Source: Duganella aquatilis
GTDB lineage: Bacteria; Pseudomonadota; Gammaproteobacteria; Burkholderiales; Burkholderiaceae_D
Length of the DNA: 64,000 nucleotides
Direction of reading: 5' to 3'
Assembly: GCF_009674565.1 (NCBI RefSeq)
Contig: NZ_WKJL01000011.1
Location: forward strand, 62,001-126,000
Numbering within the stretch: the stretch's first letter is position 1; each line of letters begins with the position of its first letter. Positions 25,340 to 32,000 of this stretch are shown here, piece by piece. Position numbers and translations under genes: made by a program. The notes below the pieces were generated by a model that was not told where the DNA came from, did no database searches, and saw nothing but the letters and a program-made list of their open reading frames with translations.

Positions 25340-25849
25340 TCAGTGCGCGAAGATCCACACGGTGGTGCCGCGCATGTCGATCTGGTTCATCGCGACCGAA
25401 CCGAACGAAGCGGTGCTGTTGCCCATCTTGATCGCGTCAACAGACACGTTCAGGTAGTGGCCGTCAGCGACCACCGATTGTGGAATCGCGATCTGCACCA
25501 CGTCGCCGCCGGTGGTTTTGTTGTAGAACGTGCCCGAATCGGTCACGCCGGCGGCGCCCGCGGCCAGCATGAAGGAGTTGCGCGACAGGATGTCGATGTT
25601 CGCAGCGATCAGGCCGTTGACCTTGATGCCGTTGAACGACACCGAACCGCCGCCCAGGCCGTTGGCATCAACCGCGTCGGTGTCGGTGTAGGTGAAGGAA
25701 TCGATCTTGATGTTCAGGTTGGCAGCGATCGATACGCCGTCCTGGCCGCTGACGGTGCTCAGCTCTGCGTCCTGGATCGGGGTCATGGCCGAAGCCGAGA
25801 AGGCGATGGTTGCCAGGGCTGCTGCCAGTGCGGTTTTGATGGTTTGCAT
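25340..25849 (-). CDS. Secreted DUF6160/FilA-like protein, tandem copy B
   Basis: A 169-residue exported protein, 93% identical to the copy at 24712: signal peptide MQTIKTALAAALATIAFSASA, motif IQDAELSTVSGQDGVSI, and the same C-terminus FGSVAMNQIDMRGTTVWIFAH. The changes cluster in the signal peptide and two surface-like loops. It lies first on the minus strand, next to the divergent control region, with GGAG eight bases before its ATG. A 6-bp inverted repeat (CAGGCC/GGCCTG, 25306-25325) sits between the copies. Confidence 0.76.
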   Translation of the reverse strand: MQTIKTALAAALATIAFSASAMTPIQDAELSTVSGQDGVSIAANLNIKIDSFTYTDTDAVDANGLGGGSVSFNGIKVNGLIAANIDILSRNSFMLAAGAAGVTDSGTFYNKTTGGDVVQIAIPQSVVADGHYLNVSVDAIKMGNSTASFGSVAMNQIDMRGTTVWIFAH

Positions 25850-26199
25850 GTGCTATCTCCGGTGTTGTGGTTGGTTTGGGGGTGCTACAAATCTTAATAT
25901 TTGACTATTAATTAAATTAATCATATGAGTCGCCGCCGCAACGGGTCCAGCTTGCCGCGCTGACCGCGAAAGCCAACCACACGGCCTTGCGAGCCAGCAG
26001 AGTGAAGCGCTTGTTGCAGGCATGTCGCACCGGTCTTGCGCGCGATACCATACCTTTCAAGGCAAAACCTAGAGTCACATTTCTAAAAAAGAAGCTGCGA
26101 TTGACGGTATGTTCATGCGTTAATAAATTACAAAAATGAAAAGACGAGTTGCCGCTTAAATAAAGCACGACCGTACTAATCTGAATAGTGGAGACAAGC
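25850..26199. other. Divergent control region of the export locus (no gene seen)
   Basis: A 350-bp gap between the minus-strand secreted-protein genes and the plus-strand export genes, clearly more AT-rich than its surroundings. It holds ATTAAT-TAA-ATTAAT (25907-25921), a plausible UP or regulator site for the minus-strand promoter. A plus-strand sigma70-like pair is TTGACG (26101), a 17-base spacer, then TAAATT (26124). A 94-codon minus-strand frame at 25917-26201 has no ribosome binding site or family resemblance and is not called. Confidence 0.5.
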
Positions 26200-26295
26200 A
26201 TGAAAACGACAACGGGGCGCCCGACGCCCCTGGGCGGAGCTCAGCCCGCCGCTTTGCACCGGACCTTTTTTACGCGCGCACGCGTGAAGGGTTAG
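26200..26295 (+). CDS. Possible 31-residue leader peptide
   Basis: A short frame of 31 codons (MKTTTGRPTPLGG..., Arg/Thr/Pro-rich) with GGAG six bases before its ATG. It stops three bases before the ATG of the C39 peptidase gene, so translation could be coupled. There is no hydrophobic segment. It could be a regulatory leader or a chance frame. Confidence 0.3.
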   Translation: MKTTTGRPTPLGGAQPAALHRTFFTRARVKG

Positions 26296-26298
26296 CCC

Positions 26299-27066
26299 AT
26301 GCTGATGCTATTGCTGGGCGTGGTGGCCGCCCTCATCGGCGGCGCCGGTGTCCTGTCCCGACACGAACCGCAGGACCGGCCCCAGGGCCAGTTCGAGATG
26401 CCGCAAACGCTGCTCGGCGGCGGCGCCTATGTGCAATCGGTGCAGATGGAGCCGTTCTCCGAGCTCAAGTACAAGCACATCGTGCGCCAGGCCTTCGACT
26501 ACAGCTGCGGCTCGGCCGCGCTGGTCACCATCCTCAACTACCACCTGGGCGTGATGGTCAACGAGCAGCAGGCCATGGAAGGCATGCTGGACAAGGGCGA
26601 GAAGGACAAGATCATCGAGCGGCGCGGCTTTTCGCTGCTCGACATGAAGCGCTACGTCGGCTCCATCGGTCTGTCCGGCGCCGGCTTCAAGGCCGAGATC
26701 AAGGACCTGCAAACGCTGACCGAGCCGGCCATCGTGCCGATCGACTACGGCGGCGCCAAGCACTTCGTGGTGCTGCGCGGCATCCGCGACGGCGTGGTCT
26801 ACATTGCCGATCCGTCGGCCGGCAACATCGTCTTCTCGGTCGAGGAATTCACCCGCTGGTGGGACAAGAACACCCTGTTCATCATTTCGCCGGCCAAGGG
26901 CCGGCAACCGCGCGGCGACCTGGCGCTGACCGACCAGGAACTGGGCGTGGTCGACATGGACCGCGTCACCGGCAAAGGCCGCCAGGAAGCGCTCAGCAAC
27001 AGCGCCCTGATCCTGATGCGCGCCGTCAATTCCGGCGCCGCCGGCACCTGGATGCACCGCAATTAA
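26299..27066 (+). CDS. C39-type cysteine peptidase (FapD/FilB-like)
   Basis: A 255-residue membrane-anchored or periplasmic papain-like peptidase. The N-terminal hydrophobic segment (residues 1-19) is a signal anchor. Catalytic Cys70 is in DYSCGSAAL, His155 in AKHFVVLRG, and Asp171 in YIADPSAGN, the C39 triad order. It has no ABC transporter domains, as in the Fap amyloid protein FapD, a solo C39 enzyme of a functional amyloid system. It probably processes or chaperones the secreted proteins encoded on the opposite strand; the target is not known. AAGGG eight bases upstream. First clear gene of a plus-strand operon. Confidence 0.85.
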   Translation: MLMLLLGVVAALIGGAGVLSRHEPQDRPQGQFEMPQTLLGGGAYVQSVQMEPFSELKYKHIVRQAFDYSCGSAALVTILNYHLGVMVNEQQAMEGMLDKGEKDKIIERRGFSLLDMKRYVGSIGLSGAGFKAEIKDLQTLTEPAIVPIDYGGAKHFVVLRGIRDGVVYIADPSAGNIVFSVEEFTRWWDKNTLFIISPAKGRQPRGDLALTDQELGVVDMDRVTGKGRQEALSNSALILMRAVNSGAAGTWMHRN

Positions 27067-27102
27067 TCCCCTCAGCGCAATCACTCTCACAAGGAAGCCG
27101 AT

Positions 27103-28116
27103 ATGATGTTTCGTACCATCCCCTTTGCCGTCGCCGTGGCGCTGACCGCGACGCCAGTCCTGGCCCAGGAAACCACCCCGCCCGCGGCGCCCGCCACGGC
27201 CGACGCCGCGCGCGACGCGCTGGCCAAGAAGGAAGGCGAAGGCGACCAGAGCGCGCTGCTCAAGCAGACCCTGACCGCCGTCGACAAGCAATACTCGCTG
27301 ATCCGCCGCGGCCAGATGTCGCTGACCTACGACCTGAGCTACAGCTACGTGGGCGAGGACCGCATCGTCACCGACATCGCCAACGGCAACGCCACGCTGT
27401 TCAACATCGAGAACAACAACTCGCACACGGTCACCAACACCTTCTCCGCCGATTACGGCGTGCTCAACAACCTGACCGCCAACCTCACCCTGCCGCTGAT
27501 CTCGCGCTACGCCGACACGGCGGCGCGCAGCGGCATGTCCAACTCGCTGGGCGACATCGGCGTCGGCGCGCGCTGGCAGCCGTTCGAGGCGCACCGCGAC
27601 ACGCCCAACCTGACGCTGATCAGCAACGTGCGCCTGCCGACCGGCCGCAGCCCGTTCAAGATCATCGCCGGCACCGGCGAGGCCACCGGCAGCGGCGTCG
27701 GCGCGCTGACGCTGGGCCTGAACGTCAACAAGATCGTCGACCCGGTCGCGCTGTTCGGCTCGCTGAACTACACGCTCAGCACGCCGGCCAAGGACTTGTG
27801 GCAGATCAACGGCTCGCGCATCCTGACCCGCGTCCAGCCGGGCGGCAGCTTCGGCTTCGGCATGGGCTTCGCGTATGCGCTGTCGTACGGCATCTCGACC
27901 ACCGTGTCGTTCCAGGAAGCGATTTCGGCCGGTTCCAAACTGCGCTTTGCCGACGGCCTGGAAGCCAAGACCCATATGCAGACTTCGGGCATCCTCAACC
28001 TGGGCCTGGGCTACCGCATCTCGCCCAAGACCACCATCAACTTCTCGGTCGGCATCGGCGTCACGCCGGACTCGCCTAACCTGGTGGTGGGCATGAACCT
28101 GCCGTTGAGCTTCTGA
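27103..28116 (+). CDS. Outer-membrane beta-barrel, FapF/phenol-pathway-porin type
   Basis: A 337-residue outer-membrane protein with signal peptide (ending PVLAQ). A charged Ala/Lys-rich helical segment about residues 25-65 (LLKQTLTAVDKQYSLIRRGQ) precedes a barrel of alternating strands with Gly/Asn turns, ending LVVGMNLPLSF with a terminal Phe. An N-terminal coiled helix in front of a barrel is the layout of the Fap secretion channel FapF; the barrel itself resembles PF13557-type 'transporters'. A secretion pore for the amyloid-like proteins is the best guess. AAGGAAG before the ATG. Stop and next start overlap by one base. Confidence 0.75.
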   Translation: MMFRTIPFAVAVALTATPVLAQETTPPAAPATADAARDALAKKEGEGDQSALLKQTLTAVDKQYSLIRRGQMSLTYDLSYSYVGEDRIVTDIANGNATLFNIENNNSHTVTNTFSADYGVLNNLTANLTLPLISRYADTAARSGMSNSLGDIGVGARWQPFEAHRDTPNLTLISNVRLPTGRSPFKIIAGTGEATGSGVGALTLGLNVNKIVDPVALFGSLNYTLSTPAKDLWQINGSRILTRVQPGGSFGFGMGFAYALSYGISTTVSFQEAISAGSKLRFADGLEAKTHMQTSGILNLGLGYRISPKTTINFSVGIGVTPDSPNLVVGMNLPLSF

Positions 28117-29732
28117 TGCCACGCCGCCTCGCCATCGCGGCCGCTGTCGCCAGCACGCTGGGTACGCTCTGTACCTTCAGCCTGCCGGCGCGCGCCGCGC
28201 TGACCGAAAACCTCACCACCAGCGTGGTCGCGATGGCGATGGGAAATGCGGTGACCGCCGACCCGCCGGGCATCCAGTCGATCCACTTCAACCCGGCCGG
28301 GCTGGCGCGCATGACCGGCGACAGCGAAAGCATCCACAACTTCGTGGCGTCGATCCGCACCAGCGCCAGCTTCACGCCGGGCCAGGGCTTCGACGTCGGC
28401 GGCTGGCGCGACGATCCGCTGTCCAACACCTCCACCGGCCCGGTGCGGCAGATCATGTACGTGCCCGGCTACGGCATGCCCGGCTGGCGGCTGCCGGCGG
28501 TGGCCGTGCCCGGCATCGGCATGTCGTGGAATAAGGCCGGCTCGCCGTGGACCTTCGCCACCGACAGCTACATGGCGCAGGCCATGAGCCTGGACCGCAC
28601 CACCGATCCCAACGATCCCGGCCAGTACCAGGGCCGGCAGTTGCAGATCCAGCGGCTGGTGTACGCCGCGCCGTCGGTGGGCTACAAGTATTCCGACACG
28701 CTGCGCTTCGGCGTGGCGGTACCGATCGCGCATGCGGCCTTCGTGGTCGACACCAATATGCGCTTCCCCAATGAGCTGCTGGGCGTGTTCGGCCAGCTGC
28801 AAAAAGGCTGGTGCCCGGAAGACGGCGGCAACATCATCGACGTGTTCGGCTTCGGCGTGTGCGGCGGCGGCAAGGACGGCATGGTCAGCCCGTTCAAGAA
28901 GGCGGCCAATATGCGGGTGGAACTGACCTCGCCGTTCGACCCGACCATCAACTTCGGCGTGCTGTGGGAACCGTCGCCGAAATTCGCCATCGGCGCTGTG
29001 TACCAGGGCGGCTCCAAGACGCACTACACCGGCAACTACGTGTTCACCACCGATCCCATGCTGCGCAACTTCGTGCGCGGCATGAACGCCAGTCTGCTGG
29101 GACCGATCGCCGGCGCGGTGCTGGGCTTCCCGTCCTCGATACCCGCCGAGCAAAAAGGCAATATGAGCGCGACGATTCCCTTCCCTGCCCACTTGCAGGT
29201 GGGGATCAAGCTCAAGCCGGTGAAGTACGTGCAACTCAACGTCGACGCCAGCTATGCGCGCTGGAGCGAATGGGACGCGCTGCGCTTCCAGTTCGACCAG
29301 AGCATCAAGCTGCTGGAAGTGGCGCGGCTGTACGGCATTCCGGATTCGGGCAAGCTGGTGATCCCGCGCGGTTACAAGAGCGTGGTCAACTTCGCCTACG
29401 GCCTGCAGCTGAATCCGCTGGAGCGGCTGTCGATCCGGCTGGGCTACGAGCCGCGCAAGAGCTCGGTCCCGGCCGACAAGATCGACCTGCTGGCGCCGCT
29501 GCCGGACACCAAGCTGCTGAGTGCCGGCATCGGCTTCAAGCTCAACAAGAATACCGACATCAACATCACCGGCTCCTACATGACCGGCAAGTTCAATACG
29601 CCGGCCAACACCAGCTGCAATATGAACTGCAACAACTTCCTCAACATCATCTACAACCCGTACGCGGGACAGGACGTGCGCGGCGACATCCACGTCCGCT
29701 ATTTCGGCTTTGAAATCAACAAGCGTTTCTGA
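28116..29732 (+). CDS. FadL/OmpP1-family outer-membrane protein
   Basis: A 538-residue outer-membrane protein with signal peptide (to about residue 27). The FadL-like N-terminal hatch region has NAVTADPPGIQSIHFNPAGLARM, the family's NP-A-GLA-M motif. The barrel follows with a Cys-containing loop and a second Cys pair near 500, and the terminus FGFEINKRF ends in Phe. FadL proteins carry hydrophobic compounds across the outer membrane; in this setting a secretion-pore or lipid role is also possible. The start overlaps the previous stop by one base (TGATG), so the two barrels are co-translated. No exact analogue in the Fap operon is known to me. Confidence 0.82.
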   Translation: MPRRLAIAAAVASTLGTLCTFSLPARAALTENLTTSVVAMAMGNAVTADPPGIQSIHFNPAGLARMTGDSESIHNFVASIRTSASFTPGQGFDVGGWRDDPLSNTSTGPVRQIMYVPGYGMPGWRLPAVAVPGIGMSWNKAGSPWTFATDSYMAQAMSLDRTTDPNDPGQYQGRQLQIQRLVYAAPSVGYKYSDTLRFGVAVPIAHAAFVVDTNMRFPNELLGVFGQLQKGWCPEDGGNIIDVFGFGVCGGGKDGMVSPFKKAANMRVELTSPFDPTINFGVLWEPSPKFAIGAVYQGGSKTHYTGNYVFTTDPMLRNFVRGMNASLLGPIAGAVLGFPSSIPAEQKGNMSATIPFPAHLQVGIKLKPVKYVQLNVDASYARWSEWDALRFQFDQSIKLLEVARLYGIPDSGKLVIPRGYKSVVNFAYGLQLNPLERLSIRLGYEPRKSSVPADKIDLLAPLPDTKLLSAGIGFKLNKNTDINITGSYMTGKFNTPANTSCNMNCNNFLNIIYNPYAGQDVRGDIHVRYFGFEINKRF

Positions 29733-29752
29733 TTTATCCTGGAGGAGCACAC

Positions 29753-30295
29753 ATGAAAAAAATAACACATCAACTCGCATTGCTGACCCTGAGCGCGGCG
29801 TGCCTGGGCGTGCACGCCGCGCCGGTTTCGCCAGCCAAACAGGCGCTGGTGGACCAAGTGCTGAAGCTGTGGAATATCGACAGCATCGGCCAGTCCATGC
29901 TGCAAGTGCCGGTGGCCGACGCCGTGCAGCAGGCGCGCGCCATGCTGCAAGGCCGCGCCGCGCCGGAGAAACGCGATGCGGCCATGAACGACATCGTCGG
30001 CGAAGCCAAGCAGTTCATGAACGAGGCCACGCCGATCACCCGCGCCAGCGCCGACAGGCTGATCCCGACCACCATTGCGCCGATGCTTGCCGAGCGCTAC
30101 ACGGAAGACGAACTGAAGCAGCTGATCGCCATCCTCGAATCGCCGGTCAAGAAAAAGTTTGAAGCCATGGTGCCGGAAATGCAGAAAACCCTGGGCGAAG
30201 GCGTGGCGGCCGACACTCGTCCGGTAATCGATCCCAAGCTGCAGGGCCTGAAGGAAAAAATCGGCCTGCGTCTGCGCGCTGCGGTCACGCCATGA
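29753..30295 (+). CDS. DUF2059 periplasmic protein
   Basis: A 180-residue exported protein with signal peptide (MKKITHQLALLTLSAACLGVHA). The helical DUF2059 domain (about 90-150) contains ERYTEDELKQLIAILESPVKKKF. DUF2059 proteins are periplasmic and of unknown function, perhaps chaperone-like. GGAGG sits 6-7 bases before the ATG. The stop overlaps the next start (ATGA), so it is translated together with the AraC-type gene. Confidence 0.82.
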   Translation: MKKITHQLALLTLSAACLGVHAAPVSPAKQALVDQVLKLWNIDSIGQSMLQVPVADAVQQARAMLQGRAAPEKRDAAMNDIVGEAKQFMNEATPITRASADRLIPTTIAPMLAERYTEDELKQLIAILESPVKKKFEAMVPEMQKTLGEGVAADTRPVIDPKLQGLKEKIGLRLRAAVTP

Positions 30296-31272
30296 CGTAC
30301 TCTTCCGCCCTGCATCTGGTGCGCGGCGTGAAATCGCGCCTGGCGCAATCCGGCGTGCAAGCAGACGCGCTGTTCCATGAAGCCGGCCTGGACGAAGGCG
30401 ACGGCCTGGCGTGCGACGCGCTGACGCTGTCGGACAAACTCAGCCACCTGTGGGAACTGCTGGTGCAGCAATCGGGCGATCCGCTGATCGGGCTGAAGAT
30501 CTCGGCGCCGCACCGGCTCGGCTGGCTGGGCGTGATGGGCCACATCATGCTGGTGTCGCCGACGGTGCAAAGCTCGATCGAACGCTTCCAGGGCCACACG
30601 CGCGTGGGACTGGTGCTGCCCGGTGCGCGGCGTTCGGTGCCGCAGCAGCGCTACGACTTTGTCTGGTGCGTGCTGCTGCGGTCCCTGCGCTGCGCTGCCG
30701 GCCGGGACGACATCGCTCCCGTGATAGTGGAATACAACTTCCCGACGCCGGCCAATGCGCGCGTGTACGAGGAAACCTTCGGCTGCCCGGTGCGTTTCGA
30801 CATGCCGCACAACGTCATGGAATTTTCGGATACCGACCTGGTCTCGGCGCTGCCCGCCAATCCGCCGCTGATGAATGGCGGCGGCGAGCGCGTGCTGGCC
30901 TCGCTGGCGGCAGCCGAACCGCCGACCTTCAGCGCCAAGGTGCAGTCCTTGCTGGCCAGCCTGCTGCCGAAAGGTCCGCCGCACCGCGACGACGTCGCCG
31001 CGCAAATGATGATGAGCGAGCGCACGCTGCAACGTCGGCTGGCCGAGGAAGGCACCAGCTTCACCAACCTGGTCGACGACACGCGGCGCGAGCTGGCGCG
31101 GCAATCGCTGAGCGCGGGAGAGCTGTCGCTGAAGATGCTCAGTTTCCAGCTGGGCTTCTCGGAGCCCAGCGCGTTTTACCGGGCGTGCAAGCGCTGGTTC
31201 GGCATGGCGCCGTCGGACATCCAGCATAAAAAAGGAGACAGCCATGGGATGGCTAACAAGCAATCAGAATAA
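30292..31272 (+). CDS. AraC-family transcription regulator (arabinose-bd/OruR type)
   Basis: A 326-residue regulator. The N-terminal 200 residues match the Arabinose_bd (PF12625-type) sensing domain of OruR/ArgR-like AraC proteins (the LIGLKISAPHRLGWLGVMGH stretch). Two HTH units follow at about 235-305, with MSERTLQRRLAEEG and LGFSEPSAFYRACKRWFG. As a gene inside the operon it is a candidate local switch for the divergent promoters at 25850-26199. It starts within the stop of the DUF2059 gene and its end overlaps the next gene by 29 bp, an unusually long overlap. Confidence 0.87.
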   Translation: MTYSSALHLVRGVKSRLAQSGVQADALFHEAGLDEGDGLACDALTLSDKLSHLWELLVQQSGDPLIGLKISAPHRLGWLGVMGHIMLVSPTVQSSIERFQGHTRVGLVLPGARRSVPQQRYDFVWCVLLRSLRCAAGRDDIAPVIVEYNFPTPANARVYEETFGCPVRFDMPHNVMEFSDTDLVSALPANPPLMNGGGERVLASLAAAEPPTFSAKVQSLLASLLPKGPPHRDDVAAQMMMSERTLQRRLAEEGTSFTNLVDDTRRELARQSLSAGELSLKMLSFQLGFSEPSAFYRACKRWFGMAPSDIQHKKGDSHGMANKQSE

Positions 31273-31921
31273 ATCGATGCTGGGTCAGCTTCTGGTCAAA
31301 CAGAAGCTGATTACCGAAGAACAGCTGGCCAGCGCCATCGCGCTGCAGCGCCAGACCGGCCAGCGGCTGGGCGACATCTTCGCCGAGCTGAACCTGATCA
31401 CGCACCAGCACATCGAAGACGCCCTGCGCAAGCAGCGCCGGCTGCGGATGGCGGCCGCCATCGCGACGTCCCTGCTGGCGCCGCTGGAAACCTACGCCGC
31501 CACCGCCTTGCCGGCGGCCGCGCTGACGTCCAGCGCCTCCGCCACCCGCGCCTTGCGCGCGCTGAGCGAAGAAGAACTGGGCGACACCTCGGCCCAGGGC
31601 CTCAGCGACGACCTGGTCAGCGCGGTCAAAAACGCCAGGAGCAACGGCCTGGAAGTGGTGGGCGAAATGAGCAAGCTGCTCAACCCGGTGCTGGGTTTCC
31701 TCGAAGCGGACACCAGCATGAAAAACGTCGTCTACGACCCGAACAAAGCCGCCGCCACCATCAACAAGGACGGCACGCTGACGTTGAGCCTGCCGTCCTC
31801 GATCGGCGAAATCGCCTTCAACAACATCCGCGTCAAAGGCACCGAAGGCAGCAGCTTCGGCAGCATCTCCATCAAAGGCATCGACCTCACCGGCACCAGC
31901 ATCACCGTCGGCTTCCATTAA
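31244..31921 (+). CDS. MshEN-type (GspE-N) domain fused to DUF6160/FilA-like secreted region
   Basis: A 225-residue chimera. Residues 12-35 and 41-64 are two tandem 24-residue motifs of the MshEN/GspE N-terminal type (LGQLLVKQKLITEEQLASA and RLGDIFAELNLITHQHIED, then AL..Q), the fold that binds c-di-GMP in MshE. The central Gly of each motif is Lys or Asn here. A basic patch then a hydrophobic stretch (69-90) looks like an internal signal or anchor. Residues 106-120 carry ALSEEELGDTSAQGL, the motif of the secreted proteins of this locus, and the end is FGSISIKGIDLTGTSITVGFH. AAAGGAG is eight bases before the ATG. It may tie the export system to c-di-GMP; this is inference. Confidence 0.78.
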   Translation: MGWLTSNQNKSMLGQLLVKQKLITEEQLASAIALQRQTGQRLGDIFAELNLITHQHIEDALRKQRRLRMAAAIATSLLAPLETYAATALPAAALTSSASATRALRALSEEELGDTSAQGLSDDLVSAVKNARSNGLEVVGEMSKLLNPVLGFLEADTSMKNVVYDPNKAAATINKDGTLTLSLPSSIGEIAFNNIRVKGTEGSSFGSISIKGIDLTGTSITVGFH

Positions 31922-31997
31922 ACCGGGGTCAGTGCCGACATTCGGACATTTAGTCGCGCGCGACTAAATGTCCGAATGTCGGCACTGACCCCGGTTT
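31920..31997. repeat. Perfect 78-bp palindrome
   Basis: The 39 bases from 31920 are exactly inverted at 31959-31997, with no spacer and no mismatch; the centre is GCGCGC. The outer part reads CCGGGGTCAGTGCCGACATT, sharing GGGTCAG with the repeat at 22494. It starts inside the stop codon of the upstream gene and ends three bases before the next convergent gene, so it could end both transcripts. Likely a mobile intergenic repeat; no transposase is present in the window. Confidence 0.9.
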
Positions 31998-32000
31998 TTA

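Noticed and set aside
25917..26201. 94-codon minus-strand frame in the divergent control region
   Set aside because: No ribosome binding site, no known family, and it lies in promoter-like AT-rich DNA.
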